From Pseudonocardia sp. HH130629-09 (GTDB taxonomy: Bacteria; Actinomycetota; Actinomycetes; Mycobacteriales; Pseudonocardiaceae), in assembly GCF_001294645.1 (NCBI RefSeq), contig NZ_CP011868.1, forward strand, positions 2,232,001-2,296,000: a stretch of 64,000 nt of DNA, written 5' to 3'. The notes beneath the pieces were generated by a model that saw only the letters and a list, made by a program, of their open reading frames with translations, made no database searches and was not told the DNA's origin. The position numbers and the translations under genes are program-made. Below, in pieces: positions 20,148 to 29,879 of the stretch (position 1 is its first letter; each line of letters opens with the position of its first letter).

Positions 20148-21038
20148 ATGCTCCGCGTGGCACTGCCGAACAAGGGCACCCTGGCCGAGCCCGCCGCGAC
20201 GATGATGCGCGAGGCCGGGTACCGCCAGCGGACCGACTCGCGCGACCTCAGCGTGGTCGACGAGGAGAACGAGATCGAGTTCTTCTACCTGCGGCCCAAG
20301 GACATCGCGACCTACGTCGGCAAGGGTGACCTGCACCTGGGCGTCACCGGCTTCGACCTCATGGAGGAGTCGGGCAGCCAGACCCAGGAGATCATCCCGC
20401 TCGGCTTCGGCAGGTCGCGGTTCCACTTCGCCGCCCCGGCCGACGCCGACTGGAAGATCGAGGACCTCGACGGCCGCAAGATCGCGACGTCCTACCCCCG
20501 CCTGGTCCGCTCCTACCTGTCGGGCAAGCGGATCGGCGCCGAGATCGTGAAGCTCGACGGCGCGGTGGAGATCTCCATCCAGCTCGGTCTGGCCGACGCG
20601 ATCGCCGACGTCGTGTCCTCCGGCCGCACGCTGCGCCAGCACGGTCTGCAGATCATCGGCGAGGCCATCGCCACCTCGCAGGCCACGCTCATCGAGCGGG
20701 AGAAGCGGCACGACCGCGCCGAGGACGCCGAGACCACCCGTCTGAAGAAGGTCTTCGCCGACCGGCTGCAGGGCGTCGTCGTGGCCCGTGAGTACCTGAT
20801 GATGGACTTCGACTGCCCGGAGGGGCTGCTCGAGGCCGTGGAGAAGGTCGCGCCGGGCCTGCAGGCGCCGACGGTCTCGCCGCTGTCGAAGAAGGGCTGG
20901 GTCGCGGTCCGCACGATGGTGCGCACCAAGGACACCAACCGCGTGATGGACAAGCTCGCCGACATCGGCGCCACCGCGATCCTCACCTCGGAGATCCGGT
21001 CCTGCCGCGCGATGACGGTCAACGGCCACGGCCACTGA
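20148..21038 (+). CDS. hisG: ATP phosphoribosyltransferase, long form
   Basis: A 296-aa enzyme that condenses ATP with PRPP, the first committed step of histidine synthesis. The N-terminus MLRVALPNKGTLAEPA, the FYLRPKDIATYVG strand, the PRPP loop region DGAVEISIQLGLADAIADVVSSGRTL (split) and a C-terminal ACT-like regulatory domain (about residues 215-296, GLQAPTVSPL...AILTSEIRSCR) are visible. The regulatory domain makes this the long, hexameric, histidine-inhibited form that needs no HisZ. It is 12 residues longer than the M. tuberculosis enzyme, mostly through a loop near KRHDRAEDAE. It is followed by a strong hairpin. Confidence 0.95.
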   Translation: MLRVALPNKGTLAEPAATMMREAGYRQRTDSRDLSVVDEENEIEFFYLRPKDIATYVGKGDLHLGVTGFDLMEESGSQTQEIIPLGFGRSRFHFAAPADADWKIEDLDGRKIATSYPRLVRSYLSGKRIGAEIVKLDGAVEISIQLGLADAIADVVSSGRTLRQHGLQIIGEAIATSQATLIEREKRHDRAEDAETTRLKKVFADRLQGVVVAREYLMMDFDCPEGLLEAVEKVAPGLQAPTVSPLSKKGWVAVRTMVRTKDTNRVMDKLADIGATAILTSEIRSCRAMTVNGHGH

Positions 21039-21069
21039 GCACGTCCCCGTCCGACGTCCGTTCCCCCCG

Positions 21070-21109
21070 CGGCGGCCCGCCCCCGGTGACTCCGGTGGGC
21101 GGGCCGCCG
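21070..21109. terminator. bidirectional hairpin between hisG and the thioesterase gene
   Basis: A perfect 13-bp GC stem (21070-21082 with 21097-21109) encloses a 14-base loop, between convergent genes. There is no U-tract, as is usual in this GC-rich group. Confidence 0.7.
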
Positions 21110-21137
21110 TCGTGCTGCCGGGATCTCCCGCGGGCCG

Positions 21138-21983
21138 CTAACGGGCCCGGACGGTCAGCGCCTGGGCGCTCCGACCGGTGTGCCCGTCGTCGTCGAACAG
21201 GGTGGCCGAGCAGGTGCCCAGCCCGTCCGGCCCGACGACGGTCGCGGCGTCCACGCCGATCCACTCACCGGCCGGGGCCCGGTGCAGGTGCACCGTCAGC
21301 TCGGTGTTGACGAACAGCCAGCGGGCCGCGTCCAGCGGTGCGGCGAGCCCGTTCGCGCAGTCCGCGGCGACCATCAGCCGCTGTGCCGGGCTCGGCTCCT
21401 CGCCCTCGACGAGTGGGACCCGCATCCGGATCCAGCCCCGACCCGGGCCGTCGGTGCCGAGGCGGCCGCCGTCGAGCCAGGCCCACTCGACCGCGTCGAG
21501 GAACCCGGGCAGCCAGCCGTCCGGCCGCTCGGTCCGCACGACGGCGGTGTCCCGGCCGGGCAGCGGCGCTGTCTGCCCGACCGCGACGGCGGCGGTGTCG
21601 GAGGCGGCGAGCCGCCAGGCCCGCGCCCGGAGCACGTCGCGGTCGCCGGCGCGCATCGTCGCCGACAGCAGCTCGATCGTCCGCCCGGGCCGCTCGACGC
21701 CCGCGGTCACCGTGACCGGCCCGGCGGGCACCGCCCCGAGCACCTCGACGGTGACGCGGGCGATCCGCCAGTCGTCCCCGGCGCCGCCGGGCCGGGACGC
21801 GGGCAGCTGCTCGAGCGCACGGACCAGCAGCGCCGAGGGCGGTCCCATGTGCTGGGCGTCGGCGAACCAGGGGCCGGTGGTCGACGGGGTCGCCTCGAAC
21901 GCGGCGTGGGTGACGCCGTCGGCGGTGTGCTCGCCGCGGGGCAGGTAGAACGGGCCGGGCGGGATCGGGGGCGGTGCGCTCAC
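21138..21983 (-). CDS. acyl-CoA thioesterase-like protein (double hotdog)
   Basis: A 281-aa protein of the actinobacterial thioesterase family with two hotdog halves. Seen are FEATPSTTGPWFADAQHMGPPSALLVRALE (split) near the N-terminus, RIARVTVEVLGAVPAGPVTV in the first half and FVNTELTVHLHRAPAGEWIGVDA in the second, a pattern shared with TesB-like enzymes that hydrolyse acyl-CoA thioesters. No membrane segment or signal peptide. Its GTG start is seven bases after the RecB-like gene on the same strand, so the two form an operon led by the nuclease gene, though their functions seem unrelated. Confidence 0.8.
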   Translation of the reverse strand: MSAPPPIPPGPFYLPRGEHTADGVTHAAFEATPSTTGPWFADAQHMGPPSALLVRALEQLPASRPGGAGDDWRIARVTVEVLGAVPAGPVTVTAGVERPGRTIELLSATMRAGDRDVLRARAWRLAASDTAAVAVGQTAPLPGRDTAVVRTERPDGWLPGFLDAVEWAWLDGGRLGTDGPGRGWIRMRVPLVEGEEPSPAQRLMVAADCANGLAAPLDAARWLFVNTELTVHLHRAPAGEWIGVDAATVVGPDGLGTCSATLFDDDGHTGRSAQALTVRAR

Positions 21984-21990
21984 CCGTCGA

Positions 21991-22908
21991 TCATGCCCCG
22001 CCGCCCGGCCAGCCGGGGTACGGCGGGGGAGTGCCGCCCCAGGCGGGGCAGCGGGCCTGGTGGTCGCAGGTGCGGCAGGCCGGGCCGGGGCGGGGCCGGA
22101 AGTCCCCGGTGGGGGCGGCGAGCCGGATGGCGGTCCACACCGCGTCGAGCAGGCGCCCGAACCGGGTGAGCTCCTCGGCGTCGGGCCGGTAGGTCAGGGC
22201 GGTGCCGTCGGCCAGGTAGAGCAGGCGCAGCTCGTCGGGGACACGGCCGTGGGTCAGCAGGACCGCCAGCGCGTAGAACTTGAGCTGGAACAGCACGCCG
22301 GACTCGTAGCCCTCCCCGGGCGTCGCGCCGGTCTTGTAGTCGACGACCCGCAGGCCGTCGGGACCGTCGTCGAGCCGGTCCAGGATGCCGCGCAGCGGTA
22401 CCGGGGCCGCGCCGTCCGCCCCGTCGAGGGTCGCCTCGATGCGGGCCTCCACCGCCGTCGCGGTGACGCCGGCCGGGTCCTCCAGCACGAAGTAGCGGTC
22501 CAGCAGTGCGGAGGCCGAGTCCAGCCAGAGCGCGAGCTGGGGGTCCTCCGGGCCGGTGAACAGCGCGGCCACGGCGGGATCGGCCGCGGCGAGGTCGTCC
22601 CAGCAGGGGCCGAGCAGCTCCCGGGCCGCGCGTGGGGTCCGGTCGGCCGGCTCCCGGGCGAACAGCTGCTCCAGCACGGAGTGCACCAGGGTGCCGCGGA
22701 CCTGCGCCCGCGACGGCGGCTCCGGCAGCCGGTCGACCGCGCGGAACCGGTAGAGCAGCGGGCAGCGGCGGAAGTCCGCTGCCCGCGACGGCGACAGCGC
22801 GGGCGGGCGCGGTGGTGCCCCGACGATCGGGCCGACGGCCGGGGTGACGACCTCGGGGCCCGCCTCGGCCTGGAACGGGCCAGACTCGTCGGAGGGGGCT
22901 GCGGTCAT
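21991..22908 (-). CDS. RecB-family PD-(D/E)XK nuclease with predicted iron-sulfur cluster
   Basis: A 305-aa homologue of M. tuberculosis Rv2119. The nuclease core shows a conserved His in RGTLVHSVLE, Asp in GILDRLD and the D...K pair in VVDYKTG. Four cysteines, one in RRCPLL near residue 48 and three in CRTCDHQARC near the C-terminus, match the 4Fe-4S arrangement of AddB and Cas4. The N-terminal ~35 residues are a low-complexity linker. The protein is presumably a DNA exonuclease for repair, but no helicase partner is next to it. TAGCCT lies six bases before ATG 22908; trmI is divergent. Confidence 0.85.
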   Translation of the reverse strand: MTAAPSDESGPFQAEAGPEVVTPAVGPIVGAPPRPPALSPSRAADFRRCPLLYRFRAVDRLPEPPSRAQVRGTLVHSVLEQLFAREPADRTPRAARELLGPCWDDLAAADPAVAALFTGPEDPQLALWLDSASALLDRYFVLEDPAGVTATAVEARIEATLDGADGAAPVPLRGILDRLDDGPDGLRVVDYKTGATPGEGYESGVLFQLKFYALAVLLTHGRVPDELRLLYLADGTALTYRPDAEELTRFGRLLDAVWTAIRLAAPTGDFRPRPGPACRTCDHQARCPAWGGTPPPYPGWPGGGA

Positions 22909-22914
22909 GGCGGC

Positions 22915-22920
22915 AGGCTA
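22915..22920 (-). promoter_or_regulatory. -10 element TAGCCT, leaderless start of the RecB-like gene
   Basis: TAGCCT on the minus strand lies six bases before ATG 22908. Confidence 0.5.
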
Positions 22921-22998
22921 GCCGCGACCCCCGACGGTTCCGGGCGGCCCGGTGCGCTCCCGTGCTGCACTGTGCCCCGGCGTCGGGGCCGGGGGTGA

Positions 22999-24027
<1,029 letters not shown>

Positions 24028-24218
24028 CCTGGGCGCTGTGTCCGGTTTCGGGCGGATGGTGACCGCGAGGCGCCCGAACGCGGAACGAGAACGTTACGAA
24101 CTACCCTCCGTGTGGACGTGGCGGTGACGCCCGCGAAGCCGCAGAGTGACCACATGGTGCCGACCGGCTGAGGCCCGGATCACCGGTTCGACGCACCGTC
24201 GCGGTCACCCGTCACGGG

Positions 24219-24224
24219 TACCGT
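24219..24224 (+). promoter_or_regulatory. -10 element TACCGT of mpa
   Basis: TACCGT lies about 30 bases before GTG 24254, giving a leader of roughly 22 bases that holds the strong ribosome binding site GAGGGAGG (24241-24248). Confidence 0.4.
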
Positions 24225-24253
24225 GGTGAGACGGAACACGGAGGGAGGCTGCC

Positions 24254-26074
24254 GTGAACCACCCCTACGACGACGGTCCCGGCAACCAGGGTTTCCAGTC
24301 TGACCGCGACCTCAGCCCCGCTGAGGCCGCCGAGCACATCCGTCACCTCGAGCACGAGGTCTCCACACTGCGTCAACGGCTGACCGAGACGCCCCGGCAC
24401 GCCCGAGTGCTGGAACAGCGTCTCGCCGAGACCACGAGCCGGCTGTCCGCGCTCAACGCTCGGAACGAGAAGCTGACCGAGACCCTCAAGGAGGCCCGCG
24501 GCCAGCTGGTCGCGCTCCGCGAGGAGGTCGACCGGCTCGCGCAGCCGCCGTCCGGCTACGGGGTCTTCCTCGGCCGGTACGACGACGACACGGTCGACGT
24601 CTTCACCTCTGGCCGCCGGATGCGGGTTCCCGTGTCCCCGGCGGTCGAGGGCGAGACGCTGCGCAGCGGCCAGTCCGTCCGCCTCAACGAAGCGCTCACC
24701 GTGGTCGAGGCCATGGGCTTCGAGCAGGTCGGTGACCTCTACTCGCTGCGGGAGATCATCTCCCGTCCGGGGGAGGACGGGTCGGCCGGTCGCGGTCTGG
24801 TCGTCGGCCACTCCGACGAGGAGCGCGTCGTCTGGCTGGCGGCGCCGCTGTTCGAGCTTGGGCAGGAGGAGGGCACCAGCCCGCTCAAGTCCGGTGACTC
24901 GGTCATGGTCGACTCACGGGCGGGCTACGCCTACGAACGGGTCGCCAAGGCCGAGGTCGAGGACCTCGTGCTGGAGGAGGTCCCGGACATCGCCTACTCC
25001 GACATCGGTGGCCTGACCCGGCAGATCGAGCAGATCCAGGACGCGGTCGAGCTGCCGTTCCTGCACACCGAGCTCTTCACCCAGTACGAGCTGCGTCCGC
25101 CCAAGGGCGTGCTGCTCTACGGGCCGCCCGGCTGCGGGAAGACGCTCATCGCGAAGGCCGTCGCGAACTCGCTGGCGAAGAAGATCGCCAAGCAGCGGGG
25201 CGACGACCCGGACGAGGGCCGCGCGTTCTTCCTCAACATCAAGGGCCCCGAGCTGCTCAACAAGTTCGTCGGCGAGACCGAGCGGCACATCCGGCTGATC
25301 TTCCAGCGCGCGCGGGAGAAGGCGAGCGCCGGCACCCCGGTGATCGTGTTCTTCGACGAGATGGACTCGATCTTCCGGACCCGTGGGTCGGGTGTGTCCT
25401 CCGACGTGGAGACGACGATCGTCCCCCAGCTCCTCGCCGAGATCGACGGCGTCGAGGGCCTGGAGAACGTCATCGTCATCGGCGCCTCGAACCGTGAGGA
25501 CATGATCGACCCGGCCATCCTGCGCCCGGGTCGGCTCGACGTGAAGATCAAGATCGAGCGTCCGGACGCCGAGGGCGCGATCGACATCTTCTCGAAGTAC
25601 ATCACCGACACCCTGCCCATCCACGAGGACGACCTGGCCGAGTTCGGCGGGGACCGGAGCGCCTGCACCTCCGCGATGATCCAGCGGATCGTCGAGCGGA
25701 TGTACGACGAGTCCGAGGAGAACCGGTTCTTGGAGGTCACCTACGCCAACGGTGACAAGGAGACGCTCTACTTCAAGGACTTCAACTCCGGCGCGATGAT
25801 CCAGAACATCGTCGACCGTGGGAAGAAGTCCGCGATCAAGGCGGTGCTCGAGTCCGGCCAGCCTGGCCTGCGGGTCCAGCACCTGCTGGACGCGATCGTC
25901 GACGAGTTCGCCGAGAACGAGGACCTCCCGAACACGACCAACCCCGACGACTGGGCGCGGATCTCGGGCAAGAAGGGGGAGCGGATCGTCTACATCCGCA
26001 CCCTGGTCACCGGCAAGAACGACGCAACCGGCCGCGCGATCGACACCGCGTCGAACACCGGCCAGTACCTGTAG
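24254..26074 (+). CDS. mpa: proteasome-activating AAA+ ATPase Mpa/ARC
   Basis: A 606-aa ATPase that captures pupylated proteins, unfolds them and feeds them into the 20S proteasome. Domains: Pup-binding coiled coil (about residues 20-97), two OB folds (about 98-245), then the AAA+ module with Walker A GPPGCGKT at 290-297 and Walker B FFDEMD with D368-E369; the second region of homology ends in RPGRLD. The C-terminus Gln-Tyr-Leu is the motif that docks into the proteasome alpha ring. All expected parts are intact. A perfect terminator hairpin follows, so mpa is probably transcribed alone rather than with dop and pup, which lie 9 kb away. Confidence 0.96.
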   Translation: MNHPYDDGPGNQGFQSDRDLSPAEAAEHIRHLEHEVSTLRQRLTETPRHARVLEQRLAETTSRLSALNARNEKLTETLKEARGQLVALREEVDRLAQPPSGYGVFLGRYDDDTVDVFTSGRRMRVPVSPAVEGETLRSGQSVRLNEALTVVEAMGFEQVGDLYSLREIISRPGEDGSAGRGLVVGHSDEERVVWLAAPLFELGQEEGTSPLKSGDSVMVDSRAGYAYERVAKAEVEDLVLEEVPDIAYSDIGGLTRQIEQIQDAVELPFLHTELFTQYELRPPKGVLLYGPPGCGKTLIAKAVANSLAKKIAKQRGDDPDEGRAFFLNIKGPELLNKFVGETERHIRLIFQRAREKASAGTPVIVFFDEMDSIFRTRGSGVSSDVETTIVPQLLAEIDGVEGLENVIVIGASNREDMIDPAILRPGRLDVKIKIERPDAEGAIDIFSKYITDTLPIHEDDLAEFGGDRSACTSAMIQRIVERMYDESEENRFLEVTYANGDKETLYFKDFNSGAMIQNIVDRGKKSAIKAVLESGQPGLRVQHLLDAIVDEFAENEDLPNTTNPDDWARISGKKGERIVYIRTLVTGKNDATGRAIDTASNTGQYL

Positions 26075-26089
26075 GCACGCTCTGCTCGC

Positions 26090-26122
26090 ACGGGCCCCGC
26101 CGCATCCCGCGGCGGGGCCCGT
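26090..26122 (+). terminator. terminator hairpin after mpa
   Basis: A perfect 14-bp stem (26090-26103 with 26109-26122) with a 5-base loop ATCCC starts 16 bases after the mpa stop. It lacks a U-tract. Confidence 0.75.
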
Positions 26123-26232
26123 CGTGCGTCCGGCGGCGGTGACCCCGGAGGAGTGAGGGCAGGACGAAACGGGCATCCTGTGCAGGGAGCCGTGCACGTC
26201 CGTGTCGCGGCCCGCACCACGGAGGACCACAC

Positions 26233-26379
26233 ATGGCCGGCATCATCGGGCGGATCACCGCATTCCTGAAGAGCCCGCAGGGACGTCGTTACACCGACCA
26301 GGCCAAGCGGATGGCGAGTGATCCGCGCAACCGGCAGAAGGCGCAGGACATGCTGCGGCGCTTCCGCGGCAAGCGCTGA
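26233..26379 (+). CDS. 48-aa basic conserved small protein
   Basis: ATG 26233 is preceded by GGAGG seven bases upstream and opens a 48-codon frame with strong third-position G/C. The product begins with an amphipathic helix MAGIIGRITAFLKS, continues with QGRRYTDQAKRMASDPRNRQKAQ and ends RRFRGKR; it has about 14 Lys/Arg and no Cys. Tiny proteins of this pattern (helix, SDPRNR-like turn, basic tail) are recurrent in actinobacteria without known function. It is too small for most gene finders. It could bind nucleic acid or membrane; neither is shown. Confidence 0.65.
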   Translation: MAGIIGRITAFLKSPQGRRYTDQAKRMASDPRNRQKAQDMLRRFRGKR

Positions 26380-26420
26380 TCCCTGTCCGATCCGTTCACG
26401 ACGCCGGGCCGCCCGCGGCC

Positions 26421-26426
26421 TAGCGT
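26421..26426 (+). promoter_or_regulatory. -10 element TAGCGT, leaderless start of the VOC gene
   Basis: TAGCGT is followed by seven bases and ATG 26434. Confidence 0.5.
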
Positions 26427-26433
26427 CGTGGGC

Positions 26434-26832
26434 ATGGACACCTCGATCGGCGCCGAGCTCGACATGATCGGCATCGTGGTCACCGACATGACCCGTTCGC
26501 TGGCCTTCTACCGCCTGCTGGGGCTGGAGTTCCCCGAGGGCTCCGACACCGGGACGCACGTGGAGACCACCCTGCGCGGCGGCCTGCGGCTGGCCCTGGA
26601 CCTGCAGTCGGCGGTGGAGGGCTTCCACCCGGGGGCCGCGCCGGTCGGCAACGGCCGTGTCGCGCTGGCGTTCCGGTTGCCCAGCACCGCTGCCGTAGAT
26701 GAGGCCTGGGGCCGGGTCACGGCGGCCGGGCACACCTCGGTGCTGGACCCGTTCGACGCCCCGTGGGGCCAGCGCTACGCGACCGTCGCCGACCCCGACG
26801 GGTCGTCGCTGGACCTGTTCGCCTGGGCCTGA
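26434..26832 (+). CDS. VOC-superfamily (glyoxalase-like) protein
   Basis: A 132-aa single-domain vicinal-oxygen-chelate protein: beta-alpha-beta repeats beginning LDMIGIVVTDMTRSLAFYRLLGLEFPEG and ending YATVADPDGSSLDLFAW. The usual metal ligands at the strand starts are only partly present, so it may be a binding or resistance protein rather than a metalloenzyme. ATG 26434 fits the leaderless spacing, with GTG 26428 as an upstream in-frame alternative. Its last 58 bases overlap the 3' end of the convergent AtuA-related gene. Confidence 0.8.
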   Translation: MDTSIGAELDMIGIVVTDMTRSLAFYRLLGLEFPEGSDTGTHVETTLRGGLRLALDLQSAVEGFHPGAAPVGNGRVALAFRLPSTAAVDEAWGRVTAAGHTSVLDPFDAPWGQRYATVADPDGSSLDLFAWA

Positions 26833-27170
26833 CCGACCCGGGCGAGCAGGTCACTATGAGCCGGGCGGCAGGGGAGCTCCAGTGCGAGCAGCCGCGACGA
26901 GAGCGACTTGCCGTGCGTGTCGAGCTGGGTCGACACGGTGACCCCGCCGCCGTGGATCCCGGTGCAGACGAACTGCAGACAGCTCACCCGGGGCAGCTCG
27001 TAGCGGGTGACCTCGCCGCCGACCCAGCGGTTCAGGCCCGTCCGGACCAGCTGCGGGGTGAGCACGGCGACGAGCAGCGGGTAGGTCGCGTCATCGTGCG
27101 GGACCACCGTCAGCGTCGCCACCGTTCCCTTGTCGCCCGCGCGACAATGCGCGATCTCATGCAGCAGCAC
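26775..27170 (-). CDS. AtuA-related C-terminal domain protein
   Basis: A 131-aa protein whose first ~100 residues (VLLHEIAHCRAGDKG, VLTPQLVRTGLNRWVGGEVTRYELPR, QFVCTGIHGGGVTVSTQLDTHGK) match the small domain that in many AtuA/DUF1446 proteins is fused to the C-terminus. Here it is a separate gene: GTG 27170 lies 14 bases inside the end of the upstream AtuA-like gene, in another frame, so it should be translated by coupling. The last ~30 residues (PCRPAHSDLLARV onward) lie beyond the domain and run antisense to the VOC gene, suggesting loss of the original stop codon. Confidence 0.7.
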   Translation of the reverse strand: MLLHEIAHCRAGDKGTVATLTVVPHDDATYPLLVAVLTPQLVRTGLNRWVGGEVTRYELPRVSCLQFVCTGIHGGGVTVSTQLDTHGKSLSSRLLALELPCRPAHSDLLARVGQAQANRSSDDPSGSATVA

Positions 27171-28458
27171 GGCCGGCCTCCAGGACGGTGACCCGTGGGA
27201 CGACGGCCGCACGGGGGACGAGGGTGGACAGCACGCCGACGACCTCGTCGAGCCGGGTGCGCACGCCGCCCCCGCCCGCGGGGCCGTTGGTGTAGAGCGC
27301 CTCGACCTCGTGGGCGAGGACGTCGAGCAGGCCCGGGTCGCGGTGCAGCGCCGCGACCCGCAGCCGGGCGTCGGTGTCGCCGCCACGGACCTCGATCCGG
27401 GGGGCGACGGCGAGCCCGCGGACCCGCTCGGCGACGACGTCGGCGGCCAGCCGGGCCCGGGAGGCGGCGTTCGGGCCCACGTAGGAGATCCCGGCCTCGA
27501 CGCGGTGCCCGGCCCGGAAGCCGACGCTGACCTTCAGCTCGTCCGGGCGGGCGCGGCCGGTGGCGCCGGAGACGCGGACCCGGTCCGTGCCGTCGTGGTC
27601 CACGGAGACACCACGCAGGTCCAGGACGACGTCGGGGGTGCGGTACCCGGTGGGGTCGGTCACCTCGTAGAGCAGCTGCTCGCGCACCGTGTGCCGGTCG
27701 AGGCGGCCGCCGGTGCCGTCGAGCTTGCCGTAGCGGGCACTCCCGTCCGCGGCGACGTCGGCGAACGGGAACCCGAGCTCGGCCAGCCGGGGAACGTCGA
27801 GGTGCCCGGGGTCGGCGGCGTACCCGCCGGTCAGCTGACCGGCGCACTCCAGCAGGTGGCCCACCAGGGTGCCCGCGGCGGCCCGGTCCGGGCGGTCGAG
27901 GTCCCAGCCGAGCCGGTGCGCCAGCGGCGCGAGGAACAGCGACGGGTCCGCCACCCGCCCGGTGACGACCACCGCGGCCCCGGTGTCCAGCGCGGGCGCG
28001 ATCGCGTCGGCGCCGAGATAGGCGTTGGCCGACACCAGCTCCCCGTGCTCGCCCAGCGGCACACCGTCCTCGGCCGCGGGTGCCGCCGGGTCGACCACGT
28101 CGAGCACGTCGTCGCCGGTCACGACGGCCACCGGGGCCACCGACCCGAGACCGTCGAGGTGCTCGCGGACGATGCGACCGGCCGCGGGAGGGTTCGCCGC
28201 GCCCATGTTGGTGAGCAGCCGGACCCCACCCGCCAGCAGGTCCGGCAACAGCGCCCTCAGCCGCTGTGCGAGCCGTGGGTCGTACCCGGTGGCCGGGTCG
28301 GCGAGACGCCGGAGGTGGCCGAGCGCGATGGTGCGCTCGGCCAGGCACTCCAGGACGAGGTCGTCCAGCCCGCCGCGGCGGACCAGGTCGACGGCAGGCT
28401 CGATCCGGTCGCCGGCGAAGCCGGCACCGCTGCCGATCCGGGTGGTCGTCCGGGGCAT
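27157..28458 (-). CDS. acyclic terpene utilization AtuA-family (DUF1446) protein
   Basis: A 433-aa member of the DUF1446/AtuA family. Seen are the N-terminal RIGSGAGFAGDRIEPAVDLV, the LTNMGAANPPAAGRIV segment near residue 83, VVTGRVADPSLFLAPLAHRLGWD near 165 and GHLLECAGQLTGGY near 195. AtuA is needed for citronellol/geraniol use in Pseudomonas, but its reaction is not established, and no other atu genes (acyl-CoA carboxylase, dehydrogenase) are here. It lies nine bases after the CitMHS transporter gene and overlaps the small AtuA-related gene, so the three form one operon. An organic acid is a more likely substrate than a terpene in this context. Confidence 0.85.
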   Translation of the reverse strand: MPRTTTRIGSGAGFAGDRIEPAVDLVRRGGLDDLVLECLAERTIALGHLRRLADPATGYDPRLAQRLRALLPDLLAGGVRLLTNMGAANPPAAGRIVREHLDGLGSVAPVAVVTGDDVLDVVDPAAPAAEDGVPLGEHGELVSANAYLGADAIAPALDTGAAVVVTGRVADPSLFLAPLAHRLGWDLDRPDRAAAGTLVGHLLECAGQLTGGYAADPGHLDVPRLAELGFPFADVAADGSARYGKLDGTGGRLDRHTVREQLLYEVTDPTGYRTPDVVLDLRGVSVDHDGTDRVRVSGATGRARPDELKVSVGFRAGHRVEAGISYVGPNAASRARLAADVVAERVRGLAVAPRIEVRGGDTDARLRVAALHRDPGLLDVLAHEVEALYTNGPAGGGGVRTRLDEVVGVLSTLVPRAAVVPRVTVLEAGRAAA

Positions 28459-28467
28459 CGGGTCTCC

Positions 28468-29769
28468 TCAGAGGCTCAGGGCGCCGGTGAGCAGCGCGAC
28501 GACGGTCATGACGGCGGTGGTGCCCAACGCCCACCCGAACACGAACCGCTGGTGGCGGCCCAGCTCGACGGCGGTGAGCCCCAGCAGGATGAAGGTGGAG
28601 GCGGTGAGCGGGCTGAGCGGGAACCCGGTGGTCATCTGGCCCAGGATCGCGGCCCGGGCGACCTCCGCGGGGTCGCCGCCCAGTGCCACCGAGGTCTCCG
28701 CCAGCACCGGCAGGACACCGAAGTAGTAGGCGTCCGGGGTGAACACCAGGCTGAGCGGCATCGAGGTCAGCGCCACCGCCACCGGCAGCGCTCCGCCCGC
28801 GCCGTCGGGGACGAGCCCGACCAGCGACTGCGCCATCGCGGTGATCATCCCGGTGCCGCCGAGGACACCGGTGAACACACCCGCCGCGAAGATCATCGCG
28901 GTCACCAGCACGACGTTGTGGCCGTGCTTCTCGAACAGCGCGCGCTGGCCGTCCCAGGTGGGCCGGTTGACCAGTAGCGCGACGACGAAGGCGCAGAGGA
29001 ACACCACCGGCAGGTCGGCCAGCTGCAGGAGCAGGACCACCACGAGGGCCAGGGTCAGCACGACGTTGACCACGAACCTGACCCGGTCGGCCCGCGACCG
29101 CACGGCGGGCGTTCCGGCGGCCCCGGGCGCGTCGGTGGGCTCGGGCAGCTCGACGACGCCGAGCCGGGCACGCTCGCGGCGGCCGACGACCCAGGCCGCG
29201 AACAGCACCCAGACGATGCCGGCGGCCATGGCGGGCAGCAGCGGCACGAACACGTCGGAGGCGGTGAGGTCGAGGGCGGCCATCGCCCGTGCCGTCGGGC
29301 CACCCCAGGGGATCATGTTCATCACCCCGGCGCCGAGGCACACCAGCGCCGCCAGGACGATCCGCCGCATGCCGAGCCGGTCGTAGAGCGGCAGCATGGC
29401 GCTCACCATGATCAGGAAGGTGGAGGCACCGTCGCCGTCGAGGGCGACGAGCACGGTCAGCGCGGCCGTACCGACGCAGATCTTCAGCGGGTCCCCACCC
29501 GCCCACCGGACCACCCGGCGGATCGCCGGGTCGAACAGGCCGGTGTCGAGCATCAGGCTGAAGTACAGGATCGCGAAGGTGATCATGATGGCGACCGGCG
29601 CGACGGTCTCCAGGCCGGTCGCGACGTACTCGCCCAGCCCGCCGCCCAGCCCGGCGACGACGGCGGCGACCGCGGGCACGACGGTCAGCGCCAGGAGCAC
29701 CGACACCCGCCCGGACAGCACGGCCGCCAGGAACACGGCGATGGTCAGGAATCCGATCGCGGCGAGCAT
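28468..29769 (-). CDS. CitMHS-family citrate/metal-citrate-like transporter
   Basis: A 433-aa membrane protein with about 12 hydrophobic segments, of the CitMHS group that imports citrate complexed with a divalent metal by proton symport. Typical segments are MLDTGLFDPAIRRVVRWAGGDPLKI, ALDGDGASTFLI, MNMIPWGGPTARA and TPDAYYFGVLPVL. The ATG start is preceded by AGGAGG a few bases upstream on the minus strand (about 29774-29780). It heads an operon with the AtuA-like genes, and a LysR gene is divergent 110 bases away. The carried compound is probably a di- or tricarboxylate; the AtuA partners suggest a different one from citrate. Confidence 0.85.
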   Translation of the reverse strand: MLAAIGFLTIAVFLAAVLSGRVSVLLALTVVPAVAAVVAGLGGGLGEYVATGLETVAPVAIMITFAILYFSLMLDTGLFDPAIRRVVRWAGGDPLKICVGTAALTVLVALDGDGASTFLIMVSAMLPLYDRLGMRRIVLAALVCLGAGVMNMIPWGGPTARAMAALDLTASDVFVPLLPAMAAGIVWVLFAAWVVGRRERARLGVVELPEPTDAPGAAGTPAVRSRADRVRFVVNVVLTLALVVVLLLQLADLPVVFLCAFVVALLVNRPTWDGQRALFEKHGHNVVLVTAMIFAAGVFTGVLGGTGMITAMAQSLVGLVPDGAGGALPVAVALTSMPLSLVFTPDAYYFGVLPVLAETSVALGGDPAEVARAAILGQMTTGFPLSPLTASTFILLGLTAVELGRHQRFVFGWALGTTAVMTVVALLTGALSL

Positions 29770-29833
29770 CGTCGACCTCCTCGTCGGCGGGGCGGACCGG
29801 CGTCGGCCCGGGGGAACGGTGTGCGCTCGCACC

Positions 29834-29839
29834 TATGAT
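29834..29839 (+). promoter_or_regulatory. -10-like TATGAT before the LysR gene
   Basis: TATGAT lies 40 bases before ATG 29880 in the space shared with the divergent CitMHS operon. An 8-base palindrome ATCCGGAT follows at 29853-29860. Both are candidates, not proven sites. Confidence 0.35.
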
Positions 29840-29879
29840 CGTCAAAGACCGAATCCGGATGGACTGATGCGGTGGGCAC

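Noticed and set aside
24028-24253. Possible gene or structured RNA between trmI and mpa
   Set aside because: No frame with a start and ribosome binding site and no clear hairpin was found; only the mpa promoter and ribosome binding site are supported.
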